From assembly GCA_030612165.1 (NCBI GenBank), contig JAUWOK010000020.1, positions 1 to 13,926 of the forward strand: a stretch of 13,926 bases of DNA. Reading direction: 5' to 3'. This DNA is from Dehalococcoidia bacterium. Lineage in GTDB: Bacteria > Chloroflexota > Dehalococcoidia > GIF9 > AB-539-J10. Of the stretch, positions 1-6,796 are shown one piece after another. The position numbers and the translations under genes are program-made. Within the stretch, counting starts at the first letter, position 1; every line of letters starts with the position of its first letter. The notes beneath the pieces were generated by a model that was given only the letters and a program-made list of their open reading frames with translations, was not told where the DNA came from and did not search any database.

Positions 1-710
1 TGAGCATCCTGCTCCTCACTGGCCAGGAATTTGGCAAACTCAGCATATCTGCGTGACCAATCGATAGCAGCCTGAGCCGCTATTTTCATCGCCTGCCACT
101 GATAAGATTTCTTGGCCGCTTCAATCACCTGCGGGCCATAAACGTCATCGGTGGCATGGGCAAGACTTTCATCCATTCTCTTGATAATGTTGTTGAGGCC
201 ATTCTCGAAAACAAAGGTATAGTCCGGTTGGCTGCTGGCCAGGCCGTCTCTGGCGGTTCCCGCGAAGGCCATTATTCCCGTGGCGGCATTATATAGATGC
301 GCCTCGTCCAGGTTTCCTATTTTCCTAACTCTGGACCACATGGCCCTATCTTTCCAATAATCCATGATACCAGCAAGGTCTGCCAGGTCTTCTTTTCTGA
401 CGTATCCATCTTCTTTAACATGCTTGATAGCTACATCGCTCAGTTCAAAAGTTCCTATCAGCGCTCGAGGATGATTTACAGGTCCCCCTACGATCATTTC
501 CCCTTCCTTGATATAAATGGGGAGCCCTTCCAGTAACTTCTTTAATGCCCTGGCCCGGCGCAGAACCTCTGGCTCGCCGTCGGTTTCTTTGTAAGCCTCC
601 GTCCACAACCGCCCCCTGTCCACATCAAGAAACACATCATCCGAATACCTCTCCCCTACACTGCTCTTGTTTATTATTCGTCTTTTAAGATCTTTTACTC
701 TTGCGTTCAT
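1..710 (-). CDS. Glycyl radical enzyme (pyruvate formate-lyase family), N-terminal part, runs off left edge
   Basis: The reverse complement is open from an ATG at 710 to base 1 (236 codons), so the 3' part lies outside the window. The visible part matches the N-terminal PFL domain of glycyl radical enzymes: a basic start (MNARVKDLKRR), TEAYKETDGEPEVLRRA at residues 37-53, EGEMIVGG near 69-76, DYWKDR at 117-122, and QAMKIAAQAA followed by RRYAEFAKFLASEEQD at 206-235. Family members carry out radical C-C, C-O or C-N chemistry (formate-lyases, diol, choline or hydroxyproline lyases, arylsuccinate synthases) in the cytoplasm and need a radical-SAM activase. The catalytic Cys/Glu loop and the C-terminal glycyl loop would lie beyond base 1, so the substrate cannot be named. 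An AGGAGG at 725-730 precedes the start, with a rather long 14-nt spacing. No activase gene is visible; it may lie to the left. The family call is firm; the subfamily is unknown. Confidence 0.88.
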   Translation of the reverse strand, partial: MNARVKDLKRRIINKSSVGERYSDDVFLDVDRGRLWTEAYKETDGEPEVLRRARALKKLLEGLPIYIKEGEMIVGGPVNHPRALIGTFELSDVAIKHVKEDGYVRKEDLADLAGIMDYWKDRAMWSRVRKIGNLDEAHLYNAATGIMAFAGTARDGLASSQPDYTFVFENGLNNIIKRMDESLAHATDDVYGPQVIEAAKKSYQWQAMKIAAQAAIDWSRRYAEFAKFLASEEQDA

Positions 711-812
711 CTTTTTTTATATTTCCTCCTCGTAACATTGTACATGCCATACAAGTAGACGATACCACCATTTATTAAACCTGCTATCACCTCCTTCTCT
801 CCAAACTGGTGT

Positions 813-836
813 GGCAAGCAGAAAAGCTTTCGTTGC
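813..836 (-). other. Possible structured leader at the 5' end of the glycyl radical enzyme mRNA
   Basis: In the minus-strand transcript a GGCAA at 832-836 can pair with TTGCC at 813-817, enclosing further self-complementary bases (AAAGCTTT). It would form within the first 35 nt of the predicted mRNA. The internal mismatches make it weak, and no known riboswitch class was recognised. Confidence 0.22.
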
Positions 837-851
837 CAACCCCTATATTCT

Positions 852-880
852 ATGCTATAAAAAAACTCTTCTATTGTCAA
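852..880 (-). promoter_or_regulatory. Sigma70-type promoter for the glycyl radical enzyme
   Basis: On the minus strand there is a perfect -35 hexamer TTGACA (875-880), a 17-nt spacer and a -10-like TAGCAT (852-857, four of six consensus bases). The predicted transcript would start near 845 and carry a leader of about 135 nt before the ATG at 710. This is the best promoter in the 430-bp intergenic region; no comparable plus-strand promoter for the ABC exporter was found. Confidence 0.5.
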
Positions 881-899
881 AAATGCAGACCTGAATTTG

Positions 900-919
900 A
901 GCAAATTATCAAATTTGCT
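900..919. promoter_or_regulatory. Palindrome upstream of the glycyl radical enzyme promoter, candidate activator site
   Basis: AGCAAATTATCAAATTTGCT is an inverted repeat with perfect 8-bp arms around a 4-nt centre. Its centre lies about 64 bp upstream of the predicted transcription start on the minus strand, a position typical of class I activator sites. It does not match the FNR (TTGAT-N4-ATCAA) or CRP consensus, so the binding protein is unknown. It could also act on the plus-strand exporter operon. Confidence 0.42.
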
Positions 920-1140
920 TATTCTACTATAAACTATCACTTCTGAGGATACTATAGATCGCCGTGTATTACAGTTATGCGTTACGGGTGAAGGTAGGGC
1001 CAATTTACTGGGGCTCAGAGAGGGAATGATGAGTCCTTTCATTGATGTATTATTTTCGATGAAATCGGGGGACCTTTTTACCCTGGCTCAGGGTCTCTCC
1101 TCGCTAGTTAGAGCTACTGAGGCTTATAAAGGAGACGCAG

Positions 1141-2148
1141 ATGAACATAATTGAGGTAGAGAATCTGACCAGACGGTTTGATCAACTCACCGCGGTAGAC
1201 CATATCACTTTTCAAGTTAAAAAAGGAGAGATCTTCGGTTTTCTCGGTCCTAATGGCGCAGGTAAGAGCACCGCCATGCGTATGCTCTGCACTTTGCTGC
1301 GGCCGACGGAGGGAAGCGCCTTGGTTTCCGGTTTTGATATTGTGAGAGAGGCAAACAAGGTGAGAGAACATATTGGACTCGTAGCGGAGAAGCTCATTCT
1401 TTATGATGAACTGACGGCTGCCGAGAATCTGGCTCTTTTTGGCAGGCTGAATAACCTTTCTGAAAAAGGGATCAAAAGCGGGATAGATAAATGGCTTGGT
1501 CGCCTGCGTATGGAACAGTGGCGAAACCATCGAGTGGGAGATTTTTCTACGGGAATGAAGCAACGTATAAACATTGCTCGCTCCCTCCTCCATCATCCAG
1601 ATGTTCTTATCCTTGACGAGCCTACTCTGGGGCTTGATCCGCAGACTACCAGAGCCATCCACGAGTTTATTCTGGAGCTGTCCCGAGAAGGAATAACTGT
1701 GCTGCTTACCACTCATGACATGACAGAGGCAGAATCTATCTCCCATCGGATAGGCATTATGGATAAAGCCAGAATAGTTGCCCTGGACACCACAAAGAAA
1801 TTAAAGAAGCTTCTTTCCGGAGGAGATACCACACGGGTAGATATCGAAATTATCAATTTAAGTGAAGCAATACTCTCCAAGGTGAAAGAGCTAGAGAACG
1901 TTGTTTCTCTAATTCAGGAAGATACGTACAGGATGAGATTACAGGTTGCAGGCAGTAATACGATAGGAGCGATAGTAAACACTATCACCTCCGCAGGAGG
2001 ACAAATTCGGGCCATAAATACTGTGGAGCCGAATTTGGAGGATGTTTTCCTGCATCTTACCGGGCGCGAGATGAGAGACAGAACCAGTGAAAATGCCTCC
2101 GCACCCGCAGGACATCATCGGCGGCGAACAAACTCACGGGTGAGATAA
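1141..2148 (+). CDS. ABC-2 exporter ATP-binding protein (DrrA-like)
   Basis: This 335-residue cytoplasmic ATPase should power the membrane protein encoded next to it. The nucleotide-binding motifs are present in order: Walker A GPNGAGKST (36-44), signature FSTGMKQR (135-142), Walker B VLILDEP (155-161) and the H-loop histidine in TTHDM (H192). The position usually held by the Q-loop glutamine reads VAEKLILYDELT, with Glu83 where Gln is expected. Residues 230-310 form the C-terminal extension common in DrrA-type exporters, ending PNLEDVFLHLTG. The last 25 residues are a basic, low-complexity tail. The start is supported by AAAGGAG 6 nt upstream of the ATG. The permease gene follows after 27 nt, so the two are very likely co-transcribed. 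DrrA-type pairs export drugs, lipids or polysaccharides; the substrate here cannot be read from sequence. Confidence 0.9.
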   Translation: MNIIEVENLTRRFDQLTAVDHITFQVKKGEIFGFLGPNGAGKSTAMRMLCTLLRPTEGSALVSGFDIVREANKVREHIGLVAEKLILYDELTAAENLALFGRLNNLSEKGIKSGIDKWLGRLRMEQWRNHRVGDFSTGMKQRINIARSLLHHPDVLILDEPTLGLDPQTTRAIHEFILELSREGITVLLTTHDMTEAESISHRIGIMDKARIVALDTTKKLKKLLSGGDTTRVDIEIINLSEAILSKVKELENVVSLIQEDTYRMRLQVAGSNTIGAIVNTITSAGGQIRAINTVEPNLEDVFLHLTGREMRDRTSENASAPAGHHRRRTNSRVR

Positions 2149-2175
2149 AAATCTATTGAGAAACAGGGAACGAAA

Positions 2176-3363
2176 ATGCTTCAGAATATTAAAAGAACAT
2201 TAAGACACGGTTATCGTATCGGGATTAAAGATTTGACGGTCTTCAGCCGCAGCCGGATGAGATTGGTTAGCTTTATCATCATGCCCATTTTTATGATGGT
2301 GCTGATGGGCTATATCTTTCCATCACAGAATAGCTTGAAAAATGCTCCTCTGGGAGTAGTCAATATGGATCAAGGTCCCCTTGGCAACCAGATTGTTTCT
2401 GCGCTTAATCAACCAATCCCGGGGCAGAACGATAAGTTGTTCAGTCTGACCTATTTAACAGACGAAGCTGAGGCGATAAAACGAATAAAGGAGGGGGAAA
2501 TCAATGGGGCCATAATCATCCCTGCTGACTTTTCTGGCCGAATAACTGGAAATGAACAGGGGACGCTTACCGTGATTACCGATCAATCTAATCCTCAGAT
2601 ATCTATGCTGTTAAGTGGCACACTGAATGGACTGATGTCGGAAATATCTGCCCGGCTGGGAGAGGAGAAAATAGCTTCTTTAGTACCAGGTATAGATAAT
2701 ACCCAGGTAGTAATTAAGCCTTTTGTGATAGAAACTAGAGGAGTGGTGCCGGGTGAACCAAACTATTTCGAATTCATGGCTCCCGGGCTCATGGCCATGG
2801 TAATAATGACAGCTTGCATGACCGGGTTGGCTGGATCTATTTCTCGAGAAAGAGAATTAGGGACACTGGATGGCATTCTTTCAGCTCCTATCAGCAGACT
2901 GTCTATCGTAGTTGGCAAGAGTTTTGCCCAGGGAGTACGCGGTATTATTCAGGCGGTGATAACTCTCCTGCTGGCGATAGGGCTTTTTGGCGTGGTAATT
3001 CATGGCAATGTGGGGCTGCTGGCGTTGTTGCTTGTGCTCACGGTTTTCTCTTTTATTGGCATTGGTATCATCATATCGGCTATATCTTCGGAACAGGAAA
3101 CGGCCATGATCATCATGACTGCGCTGACATTTCCGGCAATATTTCTTTCCGGAGCGTTCTTTCCTCTTCAGCAAATGCCGGCGGCAATGCAGTGGATTTC
3201 CAGGTTAAACCCTCTTTCTTATTCCGTGGGGGCATTGCGCAAGTGCATTGTGCTGGGGACAAACATCTCGGGAATGATGACGGAAATATGGGTGATGGTT
3301 GGCTTCGGCGTGATCTTTGTGGCTATAGCCGTTCCCTTCTTCAGCAAAGTCATCAACCGATAG
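2176..3363 (+). CDS. ABC-2 type exporter permease
   Basis: This 395-residue membrane protein has the standard ABC-2 layout. One N-terminal transmembrane helix (about 30-49) is followed by an extracytoplasmic domain of about 150 residues (50-200), which contains the LGVVNMDQGPLGNQI strand typical of YhgE/DrrB-like permeases. A C-terminal block of five helices follows (about 202-222, 250-275, 280-303, 312-330, 370-391). Between the first two C-terminal helices lies the family signature RERELGTLDGILSAPISR (224-241), and FLSGAFFPLQQMP follows near 323. It forms the transport channel with the ATPase encoded 27 nt upstream. Only a poor ribosome site (CAGGGA) precedes the ATG. Adjacency to the metalloregulator raises the possibility of a metal-linked role, but nothing in the protein shows it. 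Confidence 0.9.
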   Translation: MLQNIKRTLRHGYRIGIKDLTVFSRSRMRLVSFIIMPIFMMVLMGYIFPSQNSLKNAPLGVVNMDQGPLGNQIVSALNQPIPGQNDKLFSLTYLTDEAEAIKRIKEGEINGAIIIPADFSGRITGNEQGTLTVITDQSNPQISMLLSGTLNGLMSEISARLGEEKIASLVPGIDNTQVVIKPFVIETRGVVPGEPNYFEFMAPGLMAMVIMTACMTGLAGSISRERELGTLDGILSAPISRLSIVVGKSFAQGVRGIIQAVITLLLAIGLFGVVIHGNVGLLALLLVLTVFSFIGIGIIISAISSEQETAMIIMTALTFPAIFLSGAFFPLQQMPAAMQWISRLNPLSYSVGALRKCIVLGTNISGMMTEIWVMVGFGVIFVAIAVPFFSKVINR

Positions 3364-3378
3364 TCACGACACATTTCT

Positions 3379-3401
3379 CTCTTGATACCAAGCTATCAGA
3401 G
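3379..3401 (+). other. Short hairpin between the exporter and the regulator
   Basis: CTCTTGATA and TATCAGAG pair as an 8-bp stem with one bulged T around the loop CCAAGC. No T-run follows, so it is not a convincing intrinsic terminator. It lies just upstream of the regulator's promoter and may separate the two transcription units. Confidence 0.28.
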
Positions 3402-3407
3402 TGCAAG

Positions 3408-3436
3408 TTGTAACGCAGAGAAAAATGCGCTACACT
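3408..3436 (+). promoter_or_regulatory. Promoter of the DtxR-like regulator gene
   Basis: A -35-like TTGTAA (3408-3413), an exact 17-nt spacer and a -10-like TACACT (3431-3436) predict a transcript start near 3443. Each hexamer matches the sigma70 consensus at four of six positions. The call gains support because operator-like repeats overlap the -10 and the predicted start. Confidence 0.42.
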
Positions 3437-3458
3437 AACATTGTTAGCCGATATTAAC
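3435..3458. promoter_or_regulatory. Candidate DtxR-family operator overlapping the regulator's own promoter
   Basis: Three half-sites occur in a row: CTAAC (3435-3439), GTTAG (3443-3447) and TTAAC (3454-3458). The last two form GTTAG-N6-TTAAC, the same 16-bp layout seen before feoA. The repeats start inside the -10 hexamer and continue past the predicted transcription start, as expected for repression by the encoded regulator. Confidence 0.5.
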
Positions 3459-3494
3459 AGTATTGGAGAACTGGTTTAGCGAACAGGTAAACAG

Positions 3495-3974
3495 ATGGAT
3501 AGAGAACAAAGCCCCAGCATGGAAGATTATCTTGAGGCGATATCTGTACTCGCCCGTGGAAGAAAAGTAGTAAGGGTTACTCAGATCAGCAACATGCTAG
3601 GGGTAAAGAAGCCCAGTGTCACTTCAGCTCTCAAGAAACTGAGAGAGGCAAATCTTATTGAGCACGAGAGATACGGATATGTGGAACTTACCAGCGATGG
3701 GCAGAGAGTAGCTGATGATGTTTTTCGCCGCCACGAGATATTGCGGCATTTTCTGGTGGAGATACTGGGAATTGATCAGGAAAGGGCGTCAGAGGACGCT
3801 TGCAAAATGGAACATGCCATCAGCTCTGTCACTGCAGAGAAATTGTCAAAATTTGTGGATTTCGTGTTGAGCCGACCCCAAGGGGAACCTGAGTGGCTGA
3901 AAAGCTTTAAACATTACTCCGAGCATGGGAATTTTCCGGCGGAATGCGTGACTAAGTGCGAACGCGAGAAGTAA
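3495..3974 (+). CDS. DtxR/MntR-family metal-dependent transcriptional repressor
   Basis: This 159-residue cytoplasmic regulator starts with PSMEDYLEAI, the MntR-type N-terminus. A winged helix-turn-helix follows (about 8-70, recognition region VKKPSVTSALKKLRE), then the metal-binding and dimerisation helices (about 72-125). Candidate ligands by alignment from memory are Asp11, Glu14, His80, Cys103, Glu106 and His107. ACKMEH matches the iron-type DtxR/IdeR motif C-x-x-E-H, whereas Asp11 is MntR-like. The SH3 domain of long DtxR proteins is absent; instead the tail carries His140, His144, Cys151 and Cys155, which might bind metal. It sits directly before feoA and feoB, so it most likely uses Fe(II) as corepressor. 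Matching operator candidates lie before its own gene and before feoA. The start is set by AGGT 7 nt upstream of the ATG and by the conserved N-terminus. Confidence 0.88.
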   Translation: MDREQSPSMEDYLEAISVLARGRKVVRVTQISNMLGVKKPSVTSALKKLREANLIEHERYGYVELTSDGQRVADDVFRRHEILRHFLVEILGIDQERASEDACKMEHAISSVTAEKLSKFVDFVLSRPQGEPEWLKSFKHYSEHGNFPAECVTKCEREK

Positions 3975-3994
3975 GTATTTTTTAAAGACATAAA

Positions 3995-4010
3995 GTTAGC
4001 TAGCACTAAC
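3995..4010. promoter_or_regulatory. Candidate metalloregulator operator before feoA
   Basis: GTTAGCTAGCACTAAC is a GTTAG-N6-CTAAC inverted repeat ending 22 nt before the feoA start. Its half-sites and spacing match the repeat over the upstream regulator's promoter, which points to the DtxR-like protein as the binder. No clear sigma70 promoter is visible beside it, so feoA may also be read from the regulator's promoter, with this site acting as a roadblock. Confidence 0.5.
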
Positions 4011-4032
4011 AACAGGAAGGTGGTCAAAGTTT

Positions 4033-4275
4033 ATGGATAATCGTAAATTGATTTCTCTGCCCATGATGCGGCCCGGACAAAGCGGCAGGGTGATCCAGAT
4101 TAGAGGGGGGCAGGGCATGATTAATCGTCTTAATTCTATGGGTATTCTGCCCGGTAAGAAGATAACTAAGGTCAGTTCCATGCTTATGCGGGGGCCGGTA
4201 ACTATACAGGTAGATAGGGTGCGGGTAGCTATCGGGTTTGGCATGGCCAGCAAGATATTGGTAGAAGAAGAATAG
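4033..4275 (+). CDS. feoA: Ferrous iron transport protein A (FeoA)
   Basis: This 80-residue cytoplasmic protein has the SH3-like FeoA fold: a conserved SLPMMRPGQSGRV opening, then a LNSMGILPGKKI segment near 33-44 and a closing beta-rich region (GPVTIQVDRVRVAIGFGMA) ending at the typical length. FeoA is thought to act on the GTPase domain of FeoB during Fe(II) uptake. Its gene is 58 nt downstream of the metalloregulator and 10 nt upstream of feoB, the usual order. The ATG at 4033 is preceded by an AGGAAGG stretch at 4014-4020 with a 12-nt spacing; an upstream GTG at 4020 in another frame meets a stop at once. It ends with TAG, one of two TAG stops at clearly full-length genes in this window. 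Confidence 0.9.
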   Translation: MDNRKLISLPMMRPGQSGRVIQIRGGQGMINRLNSMGILPGKKITKVSSMLMRGPVTIQVDRVRVAIGFGMASKILVEEE

Positions 4276-4285
4276 TGGCTATAGC

Positions 4286-5992
4286 ATGAAAGTACTCCTT
4301 ATGGGCAATCCCAATGTGGGCAAGAGCGTTATCTTCTCCCGCTTGACTGGAGTGCATGTGATTGCCTCCAATTATCCAGGCACGACAGTGGGCTACACTC
4401 ATGGATACATGAAACTGGGAGAGAAGCCGGCCGAGATTATCGATGTGCCAGGCACTTATACCCTGGAACCAACCTGCGACGCTGAAGAAATAGCTTCTCG
4501 CATGCTGGCTGATGGAGAGGTGGTCATCAATGTAGTTAATGCCACCAACCTGGAGAGAAATCTTTATCTGACCTTGCAATTGCTGGAAAAACATGTCCCG
4601 GTGATTATCGCTTTGAACGTATGGGACGATACCAAACACCGCGGAATACATATTGACCTGGAGAAGTTGAGGTTGCTCTTGGGAGTGCCTGTCATCCCTA
4701 CTGTAGCTGTGACGGGGCAGGGAATAAAAGAACTGGCAGAGAGCATTCCCCACGCTATCTCTCTCGACTTGCCTGTACGCAGCAGGGATGAGCGCTGGGC
4801 TGCCGTCGGAGATATTATAGAGCAAGTACAGCGCATAACTCGTCGCCACCATACCTGGACTGAGCGCCTGGAGGACGCTAGCGTAAGCCCGCTGACCGGT
4901 GGCGCCATAGCGCTGTCTATACTAGCCGCAGTATTTTTTGTTGTCCGTTTTATCGGTGAGGGCTTGATTGCTCATGTATTTGATCCCCTGTTCCAAAATG
5001 TGTGGGCACCAACGATATTGAAAGTAAGCAGCTTCTTGGGAGAAGGTGGTCTTCTTCATGATGTCGTAGTAGGCAAGGTGGTTGCCGGGGAAATAGACTT
5101 CGTGGAATCTTTTGGTTTGCTTTCTACCGGCGTTTATATTCCGTTCGCTATGGTTCTGCCTTACATTATTGCTTTTTACCTGGTGCTGGGCATACTTGAG
5201 GATACAGGGTATTTGCCCCGTTTAGCGGTGCTCATGGATACTTTTATGCACCGTCTGGGTTTACACGGGTATGCTATTATTCCCACCCTCCTGGGCTTTG
5301 GCTGTAATGTTCCTGCCGTTTTATCCACTCGTATCTTAGAAAGTAAAAGGGAAAGATTTATTGCCGCAACGCTGGTATCTGTCGCCGTGCCCTGTGCCGC
5401 TTTACAAGCCATGATTTTTGGTATGGTTGGAGCACATGGAGGGCAATATGTAGCCATCATTTACGGAACATTATTTGTGTCCTGGATAATTCTGGGATTC
5501 ATCCTCAATCATGCAACAAAGGGATTCAGCCCGGAATTATTGATTGAAATACCACCATATCGTCTGCCCTCATGGCAGACTGTTTTCAAGAAGCTGTGGA
5601 TGCGGGTGCGTGGTTTTCTGAAAGAAGCCATTCCCATAATTCTGGGCGCGGTGGCGGTAATCAACGTGCTGTACTTCTTCGGAATATTCGATGCCATCGC
5701 CCGCTTCACTGCCCCGGTGGTCTCCGATTTGCTCGGGCTGCCCAAGGAAGCTATAACCGCCCTGGTCGTTGGTTTTTTACGTAAGGACATGGCCATGGGA
5801 ATGCTGGCTCCTTTAGCACTAAGCGCCAAACAGCTAGTGGTAGGCAGCGTGGTTTTGTCTATGTTCTTTCCCTGCGTCGCAACCTTCGTTGTCCTTCTCA
5901 AAGAACTCGGGGTGGCGAACATGCTTAAATCAGCAGGGATAATGATTATAGCGGCCTTTCTGGCCGGAGGGATATTAAACCTGATTCTTTGA
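4286..5992 (+). CDS. feoB: Ferrous iron transporter FeoB
   Basis: This membrane Fe(II) permease has an N-terminal G domain. The GTPase motifs are G1 GNPNVGKS (7-14), switch-region NYPGTT (29-34), G3 DVPG (53-56) and G4 NVWD (111-114). The usual G5 Ser-Ala motif is replaced by VAVTGQG near 140-146. The membrane part starts near 205 and holds the two Gate regions: GFGCNVPAVLSTR with Cys340, then VAVPCAALQAM with Cys370. A second conserved block, FFPCVATFVVLLKELG, lies near the C-terminus. At 568 residues it is shorter than the E. coli protein (over 700); the reduction is in linker and tail regions, and all core motifs are present. It starts 10 nt after feoA without a clear ribosome site, suggesting coupled translation. 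No feoC follows. Regulation is probably through the GTTAG-N6-CTAAC site before feoA. Confidence 0.95.
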   Translation: MKVLLMGNPNVGKSVIFSRLTGVHVIASNYPGTTVGYTHGYMKLGEKPAEIIDVPGTYTLEPTCDAEEIASRMLADGEVVINVVNATNLERNLYLTLQLLEKHVPVIIALNVWDDTKHRGIHIDLEKLRLLLGVPVIPTVAVTGQGIKELAESIPHAISLDLPVRSRDERWAAVGDIIEQVQRITRRHHTWTERLEDASVSPLTGGAIALSILAAVFFVVRFIGEGLIAHVFDPLFQNVWAPTILKVSSFLGEGGLLHDVVVGKVVAGEIDFVESFGLLSTGVYIPFAMVLPYIIAFYLVLGILEDTGYLPRLAVLMDTFMHRLGLHGYAIIPTLLGFGCNVPAVLSTRILESKRERFIAATLVSVAVPCAALQAMIFGMVGAHGGQYVAIIYGTLFVSWIILGFILNHATKGFSPELLIEIPPYRLPSWQTVFKKLWMRVRGFLKEAIPIILGAVAVINVLYFFGIFDAIARFTAPVVSDLLGLPKEAITALVVGFLRKDMAMGMLAPLALSAKQLVVGSVVLSMFFPCVATFVVLLKELGVANMLKSAGIMIIAAFLAGGILNLIL

Positions 5993-6040
5993 AGGTAGCG
6001 GCGGCACAGAAAGAGTTATTGTTTCATGTCGGCCTTATTA

Positions 6041-6069
6041 TTGATAGCCCGGATAATTGTCTCTATACT
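6041..6069 (+). promoter_or_regulatory. Sigma70 promoter of phoB-phoR
   Basis: TTGATA (6041-6046), a 17-nt spacer and TATACT (6064-6069) give a near-consensus promoter. The predicted start is about 6076, only some 11 nt before the phoB ATG. No Pho-box repeats are visible here, so the two regulators may be expressed constitutively from this site. Confidence 0.6.
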
Positions 6070-6086
6070 GTCGGTAGAAAACGAAA

Positions 6087-6794
6087 ATGATTGCCAGTAA
6101 GATTCTTATTGTCGAAGACGACCAGACCTTACTTGATGTTCTCAAGTATAACTTCGTAAAGGACGGGTACGAAGTGTTTACCGCCGTTGATGGCATTCGG
6201 GCACTGGAGCTTGCTCATTATGAAAAACCAGACCTTATTATCCTGGATGTTATGCTCCCCGGCCTTAGCGGTTTTGAGGTTTGCCGTATCCTACGCAGGG
6301 AAATAACGGCACCTGTTTTAATGCTTACTGCCAAGGTTGAAGAAATTGACAAAATAGTTGGTCTGGAATTGGGAGCTGATGATTATATGACCAAGCCTTT
6401 CAGTCTGCGGGAGCTTTTGGCCCGGGTGCGAGCGTTGTTGCGCCGGACAGAGATGATGAGGCAGGAAATATCCATTGCTGATGGGGAATTGCCTCCGGCA
6501 GTTCAGGTCGCTGGCCTCACCGTAGATTTTGCACGCCATCTGGTTTCAATTGATGGCTCCAGCCTTAATCTGAGCCCCAAAGAATTTGGCCTGCTTGCTT
6601 TTCTGATACGAAATCGCGGACGAGTATTTTCTCGTGATAATCTTCTGGAGAAAGTCTGGGGTTATGACTACGTCGGCGATACCCGAACAGTGGATGTTCA
6701 CGTGCGGTGGCTGCGGCAGAAAATTGAAGTTGACCCGGCAAAGCCCCGGCGTTTGCTGACAGTACGCGGCATAGGTTACAAGTTCGAGGGATAA
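6087..6794 (+). CDS. phoB: Phosphate-regulon response regulator (PhoB/PhoP type)
   Basis: This is a 235-residue OmpR/PhoB-family regulator. The receiver domain (about 4-118) has the acidic pair Asp11-Asp12, phosphoacceptor Asp54 (IILDVMLPG), Thr81 and Lys103 (MTKPFS). A winged-helix DNA-binding domain (about 137-233) contains LSPKEFGLLAFLIRNRGRVFSR and the closing RTVDVHVRWLRQKI and RGIGYKFEG. Phosphorylated by PhoR, it should bind the 11-bp direct repeats before pstS and activate the phosphate importer. Assignment to the phosphate regulon rests on the adjacent phoR-pst-phoU genes and the Pho box, since the sequence alone only proves the family. The gene has a very short predicted leader and no ribosome site, yet the ATG is fixed by the receiver domain starting at once (KILIVEDD). 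phoR follows after 2 nt. Confidence 0.92.
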   Translation: MIASKILIVEDDQTLLDVLKYNFVKDGYEVFTAVDGIRALELAHYEKPDLIILDVMLPGLSGFEVCRILRREITAPVLMLTAKVEEIDKIVGLELGADDYMTKPFSLRELLARVRALLRRTEMMRQEISIADGELPPAVQVAGLTVDFARHLVSIDGSSLNLSPKEFGLLAFLIRNRGRVFSRDNLLEKVWGYDYVGDTRTVDVHVRWLRQKIEVDPAKPRRLLTVRGIGYKFEG

Positions 6795-6796
6795 AG

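Noticed and set aside
707..1042. A 111-codon minus-strand frame between the divergent operons, ending in an ATGA overlap with the glycyl radical enzyme start.
   Set aside because: It spans the predicted promoter and palindrome, its ATG has no ribosome site, and the translation resembles no family I recognise. Only its possible short 3' part is kept as a leader question.
1103..1118. CTAGTTAGAGCTACTG before the exporter, as a third metalloregulator site.
   Set aside because: Only one GTTAG half-site is present; the partner at N6 spacing (TGAGG) does not match YTAAC.
2814..3413. A 199-codon plus-strand frame overlapping the permease.
   Set aside because: It lies in another frame of a clear ABC-2 permease and its composition (rich in His, Trp, Cys and Gly) is typical of a shadow frame.
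3948..3977. A separate promoter for feoA (GTGACT with a TAAGTA -10).
   Set aside because: The -10 is very poor and the spacing is 18 nt; it is not convincing enough to list.
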